In this document: one piece after another, positions 7,642 through 19,020 of the stretch | How the letters are laid out: each line of letters starts with the position of its first letter | Numbering within the stretch: the first letter of the stretch is position 1 | DNA from: Candidimonas sp. | GTDB taxonomy: Bacteria > Pseudomonadota > Gammaproteobacteria > Burkholderiales > Burkholderiaceae_B | Reading direction: 5' to 3' | DNA length: 62,514 bases | NCBI GenBank assembly: GCA_004297945.1 | Contig: SCRC01000043.1 | Location: 1 to 62,514 of the forward strand | The notes under the pieces: model-generated | Database searches by the model: none | What the model saw: the letters and a program-made list of their open reading frames with translations, nothing else | Told to the model about the DNA's origin: nothing | Made by a program: the position numbers and the translations under genes

Positions 7642-10317
7642 ATGGATTCCTTTGCCAAGGAGACCCTTCCGATTTCATTGGAAGAGGAAATGCGCCGCAG
7701 TTACCTCGATTACGCCATGAGTGTGATTGTAGGGCGCGCTTTGCCAGACGTGCGCGATGGCCTCAAGCCCGTTCACCGGCGGGTGTTGTTCGCCATGCAC
7801 GAGCTGAATAACGATTGGAACCGGGCTTACAAAAAATCGGCGCGTATCGTCGGCGATGTCATCGGTAAATATCACCCGCACGGCGATTCGGCGGTTTATG
7901 ACACGATTGTCCGCATGGCGCAGGATTTTTCGCTGCGTTACATGCTGGTCGACGGGCAAGGCAACTTCGGTTCGATCGACGGCGACAATCCGGCGGCAAT
8001 GCGTTACACCGAAATTCGCCTGTCCAAGATCGCGCATGAGCTTTTGGCCGACATTGACCAGGAAACGGTCGATTTCGGGCCTAACTATGATGGTAGCGAG
8101 CAGGAACCTCTGCTTTTGCCCTCGCGCCTGCCCAATTTGCTGGTCAATGGCAGCTCGGGCATTGCGGTCGGCATGGCCACCAATATTGCGCCGCACAATC
8201 TGTCCGAGGTGATCGACGGCTGCCTGTATTGCCTGCGTAATCCGGAATGCACGGTGGATGAACTGATCGAGCTGATTCCCGCGCCGGACTTTCCGACCGG
8301 CGGCATCATCTACGGCATGTCGGGCGTGCGCGAAGGCTATCGCACGGGTCGGGGCCGGGTCATCATGCGCGCTAAAACGCATTTCGAAGACATGGAAAAG
8401 GGCCATCGACACGCGATTATCGTCGACGAGATTCCCTATCAGGTCAACAAGAAGTCGTTGCAGGAACGCATCGCCGAGCTGGTCAACGAAAAGAAAATTG
8501 AAGGCATCTCCGATATACGCGACGAATCCGATAAAGACGGCATGCGCCTTGTTATCGAACTCAAGCGCGGCGAAGTGCCTGAAGTGATCCTGAACAATCT
8601 GTATAAAAACACGCAGCTTCAGGATACGTTCGGCATGAATATGGTGGCCCTGGTCGACGGCCAGCCGCGTCTGCTCAATCTTAAACAGATGGTCGGCTAT
8701 TTCCTGTCGCATCGTCGCGAAGTCGTTACGCGCCGTACGGTGCATCAGTTGCGCAAGGCTCGGGAACGCGGTCATGTGCTCGAAGGCCTGGCGGTGGCGC
8801 TGGCCAATATCGACGATTTCATTGCCATTATCAAGGCCGCGCCTACGCCGCCCGTGGCGCGTCAGGATTTGGTCGCCCGCAGCTGGGATTCGTCGCTGGT
8901 GCGTGAGATGCTGTTGCGTGCTGACGATGGCACGACGCCTGGCGGTCGCGCCGCCTATCGCCCGGAAAATTTGCCCGACGGATTTGGCTTGCAGGATGAC
9001 GGGCTGTATCGTTTAAGCGATACCCAGGCGCAGGAAATCCTGAATATGCGGCTGCAGCGCCTGACTGGGCTGGAGCAGGACAAGATTGTCGGCGAGTACA
9101 AAGACGTGATGGCGACCATTGCCGACCTGCTTGATATCCTGGCGAAGCCCGAACGCATCACAACCATTATCAGCGACGAACTGGTGGCCATAAAGGCCGA
9201 ATTTTCCACCAATGTGAAAGACGTTCGGCGCTCGCAGATCGAACACAACGCCACCGAGCTCGATACCGAAGATCTGATCACCCCTATGGATATGGTGGTG
9301 ACGCTATCGCAAACCGGCTATATCAAGAGCCAGCCCTTGTCGGAGTACCGTGCGCAAAAACGCGGCGGGCGCGGCAAGCAGGCCACCGCCATGAAGGAAA
9401 ACGATTGGGTCGATCAGCTGTTCATTGCGAACACGCACGACTTCCTCCTGTGTTTCTCGGATCGCGGCCGGGTGTATTGGCTCAAGGTGTGGGAAGTGCC
9501 GCAAGGCACGCGCGGTTCGCGCGGCCGGCCGATCGTCAATATGTTCCCGCTGATCGATGGCGAGAAAATCACGGTGGTGCTGGCGGTCAAGGAATTCAGC
9601 GAAGATCATTTCGTTTTCATGGCAACTTCGCGCGGGACGGTCAAAAAGACGCCGTTGTCGGATTTTTCCAATCCACGCAAGGCAGGGATTATCGCGGTCG
9701 CGCTGGATGACGCCGATTTCCTGATTGGCGCCGATCTGACCGATGGCCAGCACGATGTGATGCTGTTCTCCGACTCGGGCAAGGCGGTGCGCTTCGATGA
9801 GAACGATGTGCGGCCCATGGGCCGTACGGCGCGCGGTGTGCGCGGCATGAGCCTCGAAGAGGGGCAGGCCGTCATTGCCATGCTGGTGGCCGGAGACGAA
9901 AGCCAGAGCGTGTTGACGGCAACGGAAAACGGTTTTGGCAAACGTACGTCCATCGTCGAATACACACGTCATGGCCGCGGCACCAAAGGGATGATCGCGA
10001 TTCAAACCAGCACTCGCAATGGCCGTGTGGTGGGCGCGGTGCTGGTGCGCCCCGATGATGAAATCATGCTGATTACAACGGCTGGGGTGCTGGTGCGTAC
10101 TCGGGTGTCGGAGATTCGCGAAATGGGCCGCGCCACGCAAGGTGTCACCTTGATCAACGTTGATGAAAACAGCACCTTGTCGGGCGTGCGCCGTGTGGTT
10201 GAAAGTGATGCCGATGACGACGAATACGAATCTGCCGCAGCGGATCAGGCCAGCCCGCAAGCCGACGGTCCGGACGGTGCCGGCGACGATAACGGCGACA
10301 CGGAGGATGATGCCTGA
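7642..10317 (+). CDS. gyrA: DNA gyrase subunit A
   Basis: 891 residues, the breakage-reunion subunit of gyrase. The N-terminal [20 protein letters not shown], catalytic Tyr122 in [10 protein letters not shown], the quinolone region [10 protein letters not shown] with Ser83 and Asp87 (the usual sensitive residues, E. coli numbering) and the GyrA box QKRGGRGK are all present. The C-terminal domain ends in a long acidic tail (about the last 35 residues). A TAGAAT -10-like element lies at 7582-7587. The stop overlaps the serC start by one base (TGATG), so the amino-acid genes behind it can be translationally coupled. Confidence 0.98.
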   Translation: MDSFAKETLPISLEEEMRRSYLDYAMSVIVGRALPDVRDGLKPVHRRVLFAMHELNNDWNRAYKKSARIVGDVIGKYHPHGDSAVYDTIVRMAQDFSLRYMLVDGQGNFGSIDGDNPAAMRYTEIRLSKIAHELLADIDQETVDFGPNYDGSEQEPLLLPSRLPNLLVNGSSGIAVGMATNIAPHNLSEVIDGCLYCLRNPECTVDELIELIPAPDFPTGGIIYGMSGVREGYRTGRGRVIMRAKTHFEDMEKGHRHAIIVDEIPYQVNKKSLQERIAELVNEKKIEGISDIRDESDKDGMRLVIELKRGEVPEVILNNLYKNTQLQDTFGMNMVALVDGQPRLLNLKQMVGYFLSHRREVVTRRTVHQLRKARERGHVLEGLAVALANIDDFIAIIKAAPTPPVARQDLVARSWDSSLVREMLLRADDGTTPGGRAAYRPENLPDGFGLQDDGLYRLSDTQAQEILNMRLQRLTGLEQDKIVGEYKDVMATIADLLDILAKPERITTIISDELVAIKAEFSTNVKDVRRSQIEHNATELDTEDLITPMDMVVTLSQTGYIKSQPLSEYRAQKRGGRGKQATAMKENDWVDQLFIANTHDFLLCFSDRGRVYWLKVWEVPQGTRGSRGRPIVNMFPLIDGEKITVVLAVKEFSEDHFVFMATSRGTVKKTPLSDFSNPRKAGIIAVALDDADFLIGADLTDGQHDVMLFSDSGKAVRFDENDVRPMGRTARGVRGMSLEEGQAVIAMLVAGDESQSVLTATENGFGKRTSIVEYTRHGRGTKGMIAIQTSTRNGRVVGAVLVRPDDEIMLITTAGVLVRTRVSEIREMGRATQGVTLINVDENSTLSGVRRVVESDADDDEYESAAADQASPQADGPDGAGDDNGDTEDDA

Positions 10318-11444
10318 TGCGCCCCTGGAATTTTTCGGCGGGCCCGTCGGCCCTGCCGCTGGAAGTGCTGCAGCAGGCTGCGGCGGAAATGACCGATTGG
10401 CACGGTTGCGGCATGTCGGTGATGGAGATGAGCCATCGCGGCAAACAGTTCATGCAAATTGCACAGGAAGCGCAAGCCGATCTGCGCGAATTGCTGGCGG
10501 TGCCCGACGATTATTCGGTGATGTTCATGCAAGGCGGTGCCACGGCTGAAAACGCCATTTTGCCGCTTAACCTCATGGGTCGGGGCGGCGCGCTTAAAGC
10601 CGATTACGTGTTGTCGGGAATCTGGTCGAACAAGTCGCATAAAGAAGCGCAGCGTTACGGCGACGTGGCGGTGGCGGCTTCCAGCGGAACAACTTCTGTG
10701 ATCGATGGTGTGGAGCAAGGCCCCTGGACTTGGTTCCCTGGGCCTGAGCAGTGGCATATCCGTGCCGATGCCGCCTATCTGCACTTGTGCGGCAACGAAA
10801 CCATAGGCGGGATCGAATTTGCCGCGTGGCCCGATCTGTCGCAGTTGGGCGCACCCGATGTGCCGCTGGTGGTGGACGCGTCGTCGCATTTCCTGTCGCG
10901 TCCGATTGACTTCTCCAAGGCTGCGCTGGTGTATGCCGGTGCTCAAAAAAATGCCGGGCCGGCCGGCGTCACCATGGTTCTGGCGCGGCGCGATCTGATC
11001 GGCCATGCCTTGCCTGCATGCCCATCAGCTTTCGATTACGCCAATGTGGACGGCGCCAATTCCATGTTTAATACGCCGCCCACTTATGCGATGTACATCG
11101 CCGGCCTGGTGTTCAAGTGGATCAAGCGTCAGGGCGGTGTTGCCGCACTGGAAAAGGCCAACATCGCCAAGGCCAATGCCTTGTACTCCTATCTGGACAG
11201 CTCTGACTTTTATCTGGCCCGGGTGCATCCCAAGGCGCGCTCGCGCATGAATGCGCCATTCTTTCTGCGCGATGAATCGCTTAACGGCGAATTTCTGGCG
11301 CAGGCCGAAGGCGCCGGGCTGATGCAGTTAAAGGGGCACAAAAGCGTTGGCGGCATGCGGGCCTCGATCTACAATGCCATGCCCATGGAAGGCGTGCAGG
11401 CCCTGATTGCCTTTATGCAAGAATTTGAGCAACGCCATGGATGA
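10317..11444 (+). CDS. serC: Phosphoserine aminotransferase
   Basis: 375 residues of a class V PLP aminotransferase. [10 protein letters not shown] at the N-terminus, [22 protein letters not shown] and the PLP Lys region [14 protein letters not shown] are diagnostic; [13 protein letters not shown] and [17 protein letters not shown] close the protein. It makes 3-phosphoserine and, in many bacteria, the homologous step of pyridoxal phosphate synthesis. It starts within the gyrA stop and overlaps pheA by 8 bases, placing it in the serC-pheA-hisC-tyrA-aroA operon. Confidence 0.97.
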   Translation: MRPWNFSAGPSALPLEVLQQAAAEMTDWHGCGMSVMEMSHRGKQFMQIAQEAQADLRELLAVPDDYSVMFMQGGATAENAILPLNLMGRGGALKADYVLSGIWSNKSHKEAQRYGDVAVAASSGTTSVIDGVEQGPWTWFPGPEQWHIRADAAYLHLCGNETIGGIEFAAWPDLSQLGAPDVPLVVDASSHFLSRPIDFSKAALVYAGAQKNAGPAGVTMVLARRDLIGHALPACPSAFDYANVDGANSMFNTPPTYAMYIAGLVFKWIKRQGGVAALEKANIAKANALYSYLDSSDFYLARVHPKARSRMNAPFFLRDESLNGEFLAQAEGAGLMQLKGHKSVGGMRASIYNAMPMEGVQALIAFMQEFEQRHG

Positions 11445-12522
11445 TTCCCTGCTTGCTCTCTTGCGTCCCTTGCGTGAGCGCATTGATGCACTGGACGGGC
11501 AAATACTGGATCTGCTTAATCAGCGTGCCCGCGCCGCGCTTGAAGTGGGCCAGATCAAACAGTCCTTCGATGCGGATGGGCCGATTCTCAAGCCCGAACG
11601 TGAGGCAATGGTGATACGCCGTCTGCAAAAACTTAACAAAGGGCCCTTCACAGAGCAGGCCATCGATGCGGTCTGGAGCCAAATCATTTCTACCTGTCGT
11701 GGCCTGGAAAGCACACTGACTGTGGCGTATCTGGGGCCGCAGGGTTCGTTTTCCGAACAGGCAGCGCTGGAACATTTCGGCCATGCCGTTACGCGTTTGC
11801 GGTGCAACTCATTTGATGAAGTGTTTCGCGCGGTCGAGGCCGGCCAAGCCAACGCCGGCATGGTACCGGTTGAAAATTCCACCGAAGGGGCGGTGAACCG
11901 TACGCTCGACCTGCTGCTGAATTCTCCCCTTAAGGTCCTGGGAGAGCGTTCGATCAAGATTCAGCACTGCCTGATGACTCAATCGGGAAACCTCGACGGC
12001 GTCAAGCGCGTGATGGCGCATCCCCAGGCGCTGGCCCAGTGCCAATCGTGGCTGACTCAGAATCATCCGGGGCTGGTGCGCGATGCGGCTTCCAGCAATG
12101 CCGAGGCCGCACGGGTGGCGGCCGAGGATCCAACCGTGGCGGCCATTGCCGGAACGGCGGCGGCCCAAGCGTGGAGTCTGCACGTGGTGGCTTCGGGGAT
12201 TCAGGACGATCCGCAAAACCGCACTCGTTTTCTGGCCGTGGGCGCCATGGCTACGCAAGCCACCGGGCACGATAAGACCAGCGTGATTCTGGCGGTGCCC
12301 AATCGCGCCGGAGCCGTATACGAAATGCTTGCTCCGCTGGCGACTCATGGCGTATCCATGACGCGACTGGAATCGCGGCCGGCCCGCACGGGGCAATGGG
12401 AATACTATTTCTATGTGGATCTGCTGGGGCATCACGACGACACGCCGGTTGCGCAAGCACTGGCTGAACTGAAGAAACAGGTGGCGTTTTTTAAAGTGCT
12501 GGGCTCCTATCCAGCGCAGTAA
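11437..12522 (+). CDS. pheA: Bifunctional chorismate mutase / prephenate dehydratase
   Basis: 361 residues with three domains: AroQ-type chorismate mutase (about 1-95, [20 protein letters not shown]), prephenate dehydratase (about 105-280, [37 protein letters not shown]) and a C-terminal ACT domain with the phenylalanine-sensing [17 protein letters not shown]. It commits chorismate to phenylalanine and should be inhibited by it. I chose ATG 11437 (MDDSLLALL), which overlaps the serC stop, over an earlier frame start at 11407. Confidence 0.96.
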   Translation: MDDSLLALLRPLRERIDALDGQILDLLNQRARAALEVGQIKQSFDADGPILKPEREAMVIRRLQKLNKGPFTEQAIDAVWSQIISTCRGLESTLTVAYLGPQGSFSEQAALEHFGHAVTRLRCNSFDEVFRAVEAGQANAGMVPVENSTEGAVNRTLDLLLNSPLKVLGERSIKIQHCLMTQSGNLDGVKRVMAHPQALAQCQSWLTQNHPGLVRDAASSNAEAARVAAEDPTVAAIAGTAAAQAWSLHVVASGIQDDPQNRTRFLAVGAMATQATGHDKTSVILAVPNRAGAVYEMLAPLATHGVSMTRLESRPARTGQWEYYFYVDLLGHHDDTPVAQALAELKKQVAFFKVLGSYPAQ

Positions 12523-12534
12523 GGATTTGCTTGC

Positions 12535-13674
12535 ATGACGACGAACGATCTTACCGGCCGCGCCGCAGGCGCTCAGGTTCCCGGCCACATTCTGGATATT
12601 GCGCCTTACCAGGCCGGCAAACCGATTGAGGAGCTGGCCCGCGAATTCAAACTTGATGCGGCGAGTATCGTGAAGCTGGCTTCCAATGAGAACCCGCTGG
12701 GGATGCCCGCGTCGGCGCGACAGGCCATGCTGGCGGCGTCAGACTCGCTTGCGCGCTATCCCGATCCCAACGGCTTTGATTTGAAGGCGGCGCTCGCCGC
12801 GCACTACCAGGTGCCAGCGGGTTGGCTCACTTTAGGCAATGGTTCGAATGATTTGCTGGAACTGGCCTCTCTGGCGTTTCTGACGCCCGGACTGGCCTGC
12901 GTTTATGCCCAGCATGCGTTTACCGTGTACCGCTTGGCAACGCAGGCGCGCGGCGCACGTCACGTTATGGTGCCCGCGCGCGACTATGGTCACGATCTGG
13001 ATGCCATGTTTGCCGCTATCGACGCGGACACCCGCCTGCTGTTTATTGCGAACCCTAATAATCCGACCGGCACTTTTCTGCCTGCGGCTGCAATCGAGGC
13101 ATTCCTGACGCGGGTTCATGGCCAATATGGTGAGCGGGTCACCGTTGTGCTGGACGAAGCCTATAACGAATACCTCGATCCGTCATTGCGTTTCGACAGT
13201 TCACGCTGGGTCCGGCAATTTTCCAACCTGATTGTGACGCGCACCTTTTCCAAGGCCTACGGGCTCGCGGGCTTGCGGGTGGGGTTTGCCATGGCACAGG
13301 AGCGGCTGACCGATTTGCTTAATCGCGTGCGCCAGCCCTTTAATGTGAATAGCCTGGCACAAGCGGCCGCCACGGTGGCGCTTGAGGATACGGCCTTTTT
13401 GCAACAGGTTTATGAGGTTAACTGCGCCGGCAAGAAATCGTTGTACGACGCGTTTGGCAGGCTGGGTCTTCAATATGTGCCCAGTTATGGCAATTTTGTG
13501 CTGCTGCAGGTGGGTGATGCGGCGCGTGTCCATCAAGAGCTGCTCAAACGCGGCGTGATCGTTCGTCCCGTTGCGGGCGACGGTTTGCCCCAATGGCTGC
13601 GCATATCGATAGGTTTGCCTGCTGAAAACACGCGTTTTATTGAAGCGCTTGCCAACATTCTTGCCGGGCGATGA
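12535..13674 (+). CDS. hisC: Histidinol-phosphate aminotransferase (HisC2 type)
   Basis: 379 residues, class I/II PLP aminotransferase. KLASNENPLG, GNGSNDLLEL, NPNNPTGT, DEAYNEY and the Schiff-base Lys in TRTFSKAYGLAGLRVG are visible. In this operon position in betaproteobacteria the enzyme may act on both histidinol phosphate and aromatic keto acids, giving a transaminase for phenylalanine/tyrosine synthesis (inference). It overlaps tyrA by the sequence ATGA. Confidence 0.93.
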   Translation: MTTNDLTGRAAGAQVPGHILDIAPYQAGKPIEELAREFKLDAASIVKLASNENPLGMPASARQAMLAASDSLARYPDPNGFDLKAALAAHYQVPAGWLTLGNGSNDLLELASLAFLTPGLACVYAQHAFTVYRLATQARGARHVMVPARDYGHDLDAMFAAIDADTRLLFIANPNNPTGTFLPAAAIEAFLTRVHGQYGERVTVVLDEAYNEYLDPSLRFDSSRWVRQFSNLIVTRTFSKAYGLAGLRVGFAMAQERLTDLLNRVRQPFNVNSLAQAAATVALEDTAFLQQVYEVNCAGKKSLYDAFGRLGLQYVPSYGNFVLLQVGDAARVHQELLKRGVIVRPVAGDGLPQWLRISIGLPAENTRFIEALANILAGR

Positions 13675-14573
13675 ATAACAAGCCTGGGAGGCCGGATTCG
13701 CCTGTGGTGAAAGTGTTGGCGGTTGTCGGAGTCGGGCTGATAGGCGGCTCGTTTGCGGCGGCGCTGCGTAGTCGCGCGGCGGTGGAGCGTGTCCTGGGTG
13801 CCGGACGCCATGCGCATACGCTGGCGCGCGCGCGCCAGATGGGCCTGATCGACGAGGCCGTCAGCCTGCGAGAGGCGGCCGAGCAGGCCGATCTGATTCT
13901 ATTGGCTACACCGGTCGGCGCCATGGGCCAGATTCTCGCTTCGATCAAGCCTTATTTGCGCGACGAAACTTTAATCACCGATGTCGGCAGCACCAAGGCG
14001 AGCGTGGTGGCCGCTGCCCGTGCCGCGTTGGGCGAACGTATTGCTCAATTCGTGCCGGCACATCCGATTGCCGGCGCCGAGGCGACCGGCCCCGAAGCCG
14101 CCAACGCCGCGCTTTACCAGGGCCGTGTCGTTGTTTTGACTCCTTTGGCCGAGAACACGGATGCGGCAAGACATAGGCTTACCTGCTTATGGGAGGCGTG
14201 TGGTGCGCGAGTAATGTGCATGACACCCGAGGCGCACGACGTGGTGCTCGCGTCGGTCAGCCATGTACCGCATTTTTTGGCATCGGTTTTCATGGGCCAG
14301 GTTGCGCAGGCGCCCGATTCGGACAGACGCCTGGGCCTGGCGGGCTCCGGATTTCGCGACTTTACGCGAATTGCGGCGGGCTCGCCTGAAATGTGGCGCG
14401 ATATTTTCCTGGCTAATCGGACGGCCGTGTTGTCCGAGTTGCAGGAGGTCAAGGCGGCGCTGCTGCAAGCCGAGCAGGCACTGCAACAAGAGGATGGCGA
14501 AGGGCTGCACGATTTTCTGGAGCGCGCCGCGCTCGCACGCCGTTTCTGGGGTGGCCGGAGCGGTTTGTCATGA
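13671..14573 (+). CDS. tyrA: Prephenate dehydrogenase
   Basis: 300 residues. The N-terminal Rossmann motif [15 protein letters not shown] (about 18-32), [15 protein letters not shown] and [11 protein letters not shown] match NAD-dependent prephenate or arogenate dehydrogenases; SHVPHFLAS and [11 protein letters not shown] follow in the helical domain. It has no chorismate mutase domain. Starts and stops overlap hisC and aroA by four bases each, so the three are tightly coupled. Confidence 0.95.
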   Translation: MNNKPGRPDSPVVKVLAVVGVGLIGGSFAAALRSRAAVERVLGAGRHAHTLARARQMGLIDEAVSLREAAEQADLILLATPVGAMGQILASIKPYLRDETLITDVGSTKASVVAAARAALGERIAQFVPAHPIAGAEATGPEAANAALYQGRVVVLTPLAENTDAARHRLTCLWEACGARVMCMTPEAHDVVLASVSHVPHFLASVFMGQVAQAPDSDRRLGLAGSGFRDFTRIAAGSPEMWRDIFLANRTAVLSELQEVKAALLQAEQALQQEDGEGLHDFLERAALARRFWGGRSGLS

Positions 14574-15889
14574 CTGCTGCCCAGTTGTGCTTGCCGCGCG
14601 CCCGCGCAGCCAGTGGCGAGCTGACCTTGCCTGGCTCCAAAAGCATTTCCAACCGGGTCTTGCTGCTGGCGGCGCTTGCCGACGGGACAGCCCGGCTTGA
14701 AGGCGTGCTTGATTCCGATGACACACGTGTGATGCAGGCGGCCTTGCGTCAGTTGGGCGTGCGTGTGGATAGCGTCGGCCCGGCTCAGGTCGACATACAC
14801 GGAGGAGTTCCTTTTGCCGTGCGCCAGGCCGTTTTGTTTTTGGGCAACGCCGGAACCGCGTTCCGGCCGTTGACCGCCGCATTGGCGCTGATGGGCGGAA
14901 ACTATCAGTTGTCGGGCGTGCCGCGCATGCACGAGCGCCCTATTGGCGATTTGGTCGACGCCCTGACTGCGCTGGGCGCCGATATACAGTATATGGGCGT
15001 GCCAGGGTATCCCCCCCTGGATATTCATGCAGGGGCTATCAGGGTGGATGGCGCGATTCATGTCAAGGGTTCGGTATCCAGTCAGTTTTTAACGGCCTTG
15101 TTGATGGCTGCGCCGTTGCTCGCCGGCCTTGTGCGGGACGCCGTGGTGATCGAGGTTGATGGCGAACTGATCTCCAAGCCGTATATTTCGATTACCTTGA
15201 ACCTGATGGCGCGTTTTGGCGTGACCGTGCAGCGCGAAGGCTGGGAGCGATTTACGATTCCCGCCGGTGCCCGGTATCGGTCGCCCGGAACCGTGATGGT
15301 CGAGGGCGACGCGTCTTCGGCGTCTTATTTCATGGCTCTGGGCGCCATTGGCGGTGGCCCGGTGCGCATCCAGGGGGTGGGTTCCGAGAGCATCCAGGGC
15401 GATATGGGTTTTGCCGATACGCTGGAAGAAATGGGCGTGTCCGTTACCCGCCATGCGACATCTGTCGAGGTCAGTGGCGTGCAGGTCGCGAGCGGTGAGC
15501 GGCTGCGCGCCTTTGATCGCGACTTCAATCTGATTCCCGACGCGGCCATGACGGCCGCGACCCTGGCGCTTTATGCCGATGGGCCCTGTACTTTGCGCAA
15601 TGTCGGCAGCTGGCGCGTGAAGGAGACTGATCGCCTCCACGCCATGCACACCGAGCTGGCTAAATTGGGAGCGCGAGTTGAGTCGGGCCCGGACTGGATT
15701 CGGGTTTATCCGGTTGCAGCGGGGCAGTGGCGGGCAGCCAGCATTGAAACCTATGACGATCATCGTATGGCCATGTGTTTTTCACTGGCGGCTTTCAGCC
15801 CTGTGCGGGTTACGATTCTGGATCCAGCATGTGTCGGCAAAACCTTCCCCGATTATTTTGCGGTGTTTAGCCGCCTGGTGCGTGGTTGA
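14570..15889 (+). CDS. aroA: 5-enolpyruvylshikimate-3-phosphate synthase
   Basis: 439 residues. [17 protein letters not shown] (20-36), [17 protein letters not shown] (89-105), [10 protein letters not shown] and [12 protein letters not shown] are signature motifs; the Gly of NAGTA is retained, so this is an ordinary class I enzyme. It joins shikimate-3-phosphate and PEP, the step before chorismate. Last gene of the overlapping run; followed by a REP cluster whose hairpins may end the transcript. Confidence 0.97.
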   Translation: MTAAQLCLPRARAASGELTLPGSKSISNRVLLLAALADGTARLEGVLDSDDTRVMQAALRQLGVRVDSVGPAQVDIHGGVPFAVRQAVLFLGNAGTAFRPLTAALALMGGNYQLSGVPRMHERPIGDLVDALTALGADIQYMGVPGYPPLDIHAGAIRVDGAIHVKGSVSSQFLTALLMAAPLLAGLVRDAVVIEVDGELISKPYISITLNLMARFGVTVQREGWERFTIPAGARYRSPGTVMVEGDASSASYFMALGAIGGGPVRIQGVGSESIQGDMGFADTLEEMGVSVTRHATSVEVSGVQVASGERLRAFDRDFNLIPDAAMTAATLALYADGPCTLRNVGSWRVKETDRLHAMHTELAKLGARVESGPDWIRVYPVAAGQWRAASIETYDDHRMAMCFSLAAFSPVRVTILDPACVGKTFPDYFAVFSRLVRG

Positions 15890-15918
15890 AATGGAGATGG
15901 GTTTGGTTAGTGCGTGAA

Positions 15919-16053
15919 ATGGCACCCACAAGGGGCGCCGCTACATGAAATGGCAGCCACAAGGGCTGCCGCTACATGAAATGGCAGCCACAAGAGCTGC
16001 CGCTACATGAATGACGGGCAGGTTTTTGTAGCGGCAGCCCTTGTGGCTGCCAT
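15919..16053. repeat. REP cluster 3: three reverse copies in 31-base tandem plus one forward
   Basis: Reverse copies at 15919-15944, 15950-15975 and 15981-16006, exactly 31 bases apart with TGAAA linkers, then a forward copy at 16028-16053. The first copy has arms of the GGCGCCC/GGGTGCC type, the other three GGCAGCC/GGCTGCC or close to it. The forward copy is preceded by the same spacer type as in cluster 2. Confidence 0.92.
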
Positions 16054-16120
16054 TTGCAACCGATCTTCTCTGTCGTATTAAACTGTTAAAAAGAGGCTTA
16101 TCGAAAACAATGCAGGCGTT

Positions 16121-16150
16121 AAACAGGCGTGAACAGGCGTGAACAGGCTT
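16121..16150 (+). repeat. Short 10-base tandem repeat before cmk
   Basis: Three near-identical 10-base units (AAACAGGCGT, GAACAGGCGT, GAACAGGCTT) end 9 bases before the chosen cmk start. Each contains AGG, and no better ribosome site is visible for cmk. Confidence 0.7.
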
Positions 16151-16159
16151 GATTCTTCA

Positions 16160-16810
16160 ATGATTCCGGTAATTACCATAGATGGCCCGACGGCGTCGGG
16201 CAAGGGCACTATTGCGCATCAGGTGGCGCAGGCGCTGGGCTGGTCGGTGCTCGATAGCGGCGCCTTGTACCGTCTGACGGCGCTCGCGGTGCAAGAGGGC
16301 GGCGTCGATCCCGCCGATGAATCTGCCGTGGCGGGCGTTGCTAGCCAGCTTGACGCGCGCTTTGACGGCGGGGGGATATGGATGGCGGGACGCGATGTGG
16401 CGGTGCAGATACGCCAGGAGCCGGTCGGCAATCTGGCCTCGCGCGTGGCGGCTTACGGTCCGGTGCGACAGGCGTTGCTTGCGCGCCAGCGCGCCTTTCG
16501 CCAGGCGCCCGGCCTAGTGGCCGACGGGCGCGATATGGGCACTGTGGTCTTTCCCGATGCGCCTTTGAAGATTTTTTTGGTAGCCAGCGCCCAGGCAAGA
16601 GCGAGCAGACGCTGTAAGCAGTTGAAGGAAAAGGGATTTTCTGCTAACCTAGCAAGCCTTTTACAAGACATGCAAGCGCGCGATGCGCGTGATTGCAGTC
16701 GAAGCCACGCGCCGCTTTACGCGGCGCCTGGGGCTAAAACAATCGATTCATCGAATTTGACCATCGATGCAACGGTTCAAGCAGTACTAGATTATTGGTC
16801 TCGCGTATAG
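16160..16810 (+). CDS. cmk: Cytidylate kinase
   Basis: 216 residues from the ATG at 16160 ([17 protein letters not shown]), the normal N-terminus with its P-loop; an in-frame GTG at 16139 would add seven untypical residues. [26 protein letters not shown] and RASRRCKQL are CMP-kinase motifs. It phosphorylates CMP and dCMP. It precedes rpsA as in most proteobacteria. Confidence 0.95.
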   Translation: MIPVITIDGPTASGKGTIAHQVAQALGWSVLDSGALYRLTALAVQEGGVDPADESAVAGVASQLDARFDGGGIWMAGRDVAVQIRQEPVGNLASRVAAYGPVRQALLARQRAFRQAPGLVADGRDMGTVVFPDAPLKIFLVASAQARASRRCKQLKEKGFSANLASLLQDMQARDARDCSRSHAPLYAAPGAKTIDSSNLTIDATVQAVLDYWSRV

Positions 16811-16821
16811 GTCTTCGGCCC

Positions 16822-16860
16822 GAAACCCGAAACGGGGTCTACGGCTTGGGGGTTTCTTTT
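16822..16860 (+). promoter_or_regulatory. rpsA leader with two mutually exclusive hairpins
   Basis: GAAACCC (16822-16828) can pair with GGGTTTC (16850-16856), followed by TTTT, a weak terminator shape. A competing small hairpin, CCCG-AAA-CGGG, uses the same C run. Either may be part of rpsA control (S1 autoregulates translation in E. coli), but pairing is weak and this is a suggestion only. Confidence 0.35.
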
Positions 16861-16933
16861 CACTCCACTGGGGTAGCTGTTTCGCCTTGGTGTGTTTATT
16901 TAACGGCCATCCTGGCCCCATGGATTTAACTTA

Positions 16934-18649
16934 ATGTCTTCCATTGCAACTACTGCCGCCAGTGGCGGCGAGAACTTTGCCGATTTATTTGCCGAAAGCA
17001 TCAAAAACCAGGACATGAAGTCTGGTGAAGTCATTTCCGCAGAAGTCGTGCGTATCGACCATAATTTTGTGGTGGTCAACGCCGGCTTGAAATCCGAGGC
17101 ACTGATTCCTCTTGAAGAATTTCTGAACGATCAGGGCGAAATTGAAGTCCAGCCCGGCGATTTCGTCTCTGTCGCCATTGATTCGCTCGAAAACGGCTAC
17201 GGCGACACAATCTTGTCGCGCGACCGTGCAAAACGCCTGTCGGCCTGGTTGCAGCTCGAAAAAGCGCTTGAGTCCGGCGAAATGGTGACCGGCACGATTA
17301 CCGGCAAAGTCAAGGGCGGCCTGACCGTCATGACCAACGGCATCCGCGCTTTTCTGCCCGGCTCGCTGGTCGATCTGCGCCCGGTCAAGGACACCACGCC
17401 CTACGAGGGCAAAACCATGGAATTCAAGGTCATCAAGCTTGATCGCAAGCGCAACAACGTTGTGCTGTCGCGTCGCTCGGTGCTTGAAGCCAGCATGGGC
17501 GAAGAGCGCCAGAAGCTGCTCGAAACGCTGCGTGAAGGCGCTGTGGTCAAGGGCGTCGTTAAAAACATCACCGATTATGGCGCGTTCGTCGACCTGGGCG
17601 GCATCGATGGCCTGTTGCACATTACCGATATGGCCTGGCGCCGTGTGCGCCATCCTTCCGAAGTGCTCCAGGTGGGCCAGGAAGTCGAAGCCAAAGTACT
17701 CAAGTTCGACCAGGAAAAAAGCCGCGTGTCACTGGGTGTCAAACAACTGGGCGAAGACCCGTGGGTTGGTCTTGCACGTCGCTACCCGCAAGGCACCCGT
17801 TTGTTCGGCAAGGTTACCAACCTGACCGACTACGGTTCGTTCGTTGAAGTCGAAGCCGGCATCGAAGGCCTGGTGCACGTTTCCGAAATGGATTGGACCA
17901 ACAAAAATGTGGATCCGCGCAAGGTCGTTACGCTGGGTGAAGAAGTCGAAGTCATGGTTCTGGAAATCGACGAAGACCGTCGCCGTATTTCGCTGGGCAT
18001 GAAGCAGTGCCGCGCCAATCCGTGGGAAGACTTCTCCATCAACTTCAAGCGCGGCGACAAGGTTCGCGGCGCGATCAAGTCGATCACCGATTTCGGTGTG
18101 TTTGTCGGCTTGCCGGGCGGCATCGACGGGCTGGTTCACCTGTCCGACCTGTCCTGGACTGAAACTGGCGAAGAAGCCGTGCGCAACTTCAAGAAGGGCG
18201 ACGAGCTCGACGCCGTGGTTCTGGGCATCGATACCGACAAAGAGCGGATTTCGCTGGGTATCAAGCAGCTTGAAGGCGATCCGTTCAACAACTTCGTGGC
18301 CACCTACGATAAAGGCGCCGTGGTTCCTGGCGTCATCAAATTGGTCGAAGCCAAGGGTGCTGTGGTGACCTTGTCGCTGGACGTTGAAGGTTATTTGCGC
18401 GCCTCCGAAATTTCGGCTGGCCGCGTCGAAGATGCCACCACGGCTTTAAAGGCCGGCGAGAATGTCGAAGCCATGATTGTCAATATCGATCGCAAGGCGC
18501 GTTCGATCCAATTGTCGATCAAGGCGCGCGATAACGCCGAAACCGCCGACACTATCCAGCGCATGTCTGACGCCAGTGCGTCATCGGGCACCACTAATCT
18601 GGGCGCTTTGCTAAAGGCCAAGCTGGATCAACAACGCGACGACGGTTAA
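16934..18649 (+). CDS. rpsA: 30S ribosomal protein S1
   Basis: 571 residues with six S1 (OB-fold) repeats at roughly 31-100, 115-180, 200-268, 285-355, 372-442 and 459-530; repeats 3-5 carry the classical [22 protein letters not shown]-like cores. It recruits mRNA to the 30S subunit. Length and N-terminal FADLFAES are as expected. Followed after 4 bases by ihfB. Codon use looks strongly biased, as expected for high expression. Confidence 0.98.
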   Translation: MSSIATTAASGGENFADLFAESIKNQDMKSGEVISAEVVRIDHNFVVVNAGLKSEALIPLEEFLNDQGEIEVQPGDFVSVAIDSLENGYGDTILSRDRAKRLSAWLQLEKALESGEMVTGTITGKVKGGLTVMTNGIRAFLPGSLVDLRPVKDTTPYEGKTMEFKVIKLDRKRNNVVLSRRSVLEASMGEERQKLLETLREGAVVKGVVKNITDYGAFVDLGGIDGLLHITDMAWRRVRHPSEVLQVGQEVEAKVLKFDQEKSRVSLGVKQLGEDPWVGLARRYPQGTRLFGKVTNLTDYGSFVEVEAGIEGLVHVSEMDWTNKNVDPRKVVTLGEEVEVMVLEIDEDRRRISLGMKQCRANPWEDFSINFKRGDKVRGAIKSITDFGVFVGLPGGIDGLVHLSDLSWTETGEEAVRNFKKGDELDAVVLGIDTDKERISLGIKQLEGDPFNNFVATYDKGAVVPGVIKLVEAKGAVVTLSLDVEGYLRASEISAGRVEDATTALKAGENVEAMIVNIDRKARSIQLSIKARDNAETADTIQRMSDASASSGTTNLGALLKAKLDQQRDDG

Positions 18650-18653
18650 TCGG

Positions 18654-19007
18654 GTGACTAAGTCTGAATTGATCGCGATACTCGCGGGCCGCTATCCTCA
18701 ACTGGCAGCGCGCGACACCGATTACGCCGTCAAGACGGTGCTTGATGCGATGACTCAGGCCTTGGCCAGCGGTCAGCGCATCGAGATCCGGGGTTTTGGC
18801 AGTTTTTCGTTGTCGGAGCGTTCGCCACGCGTGGGACGCAACCCAAAATCTGGCGAGAAAGTACTGGTGCCTGGCAAACAGGTGCCTCATTTCAAGGCGG
18901 GCAAAGAGTTGCGCGAACGGGTCGATTCAGCCTTTGAAGAAGAGGCCAAGTCTACCGAACCTGGCTTCAATCTGACGCAGTTGGATGCACGTTTGATGCA
19001 AGGGTAG
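18654..19007 (+). CDS. ihfB: Integration host factor subunit beta
   Basis: 117 residues beginning at a GTG (18654). [16 protein letters not shown] is the standard IHF-beta N-terminus, [25 protein letters not shown] holds the DNA-intercalating arm, and [12 protein letters not shown] closes the HU/IHF fold. A further 20 residues extend past the usual end. The rpsA-ihfB pairing is conserved. IHF bends DNA and, in REP/BIME-rich genomes, can bind repeat clusters. Confidence 0.96.
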   Translation: MTKSELIAILAGRYPQLAARDTDYAVKTVLDAMTQALASGQRIEIRGFGSFSLSERSPRVGRNPKSGEKVLVPGKQVPHFKAGKELRERVDSAFEEEAKSTEPGFNLTQLDARLMQG

Positions 19008-19020
19008 GCTGGTATTGGAG

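Noticed and set aside
7675-8775. A 366-residue minus-strand frame within gyrA
   Set aside because: It lies wholly antisense to a certain gyrA, has His/Gln-rich composition typical of a shadow frame and no ribosome site. The same holds for the frame at 9304-10260.
7642-10317. Quinolone-resistance substitutions in gyrA
   Set aside because: Ser83 and Asp87 are the usual sensitive residues; nothing unusual seen.
14570-15889. Glyphosate-insensitive type of aroA
   Set aside because: The LGNAGTA loop has the ordinary class I residues.
15919-16053. Regularly spaced repeats considered as a CRISPR array
   Set aside because: Linkers are 5 bases and nearly identical; there are no unique spacers and no cas genes. 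The 42-base repeats in comEA are contiguous, so also not CRISPR.
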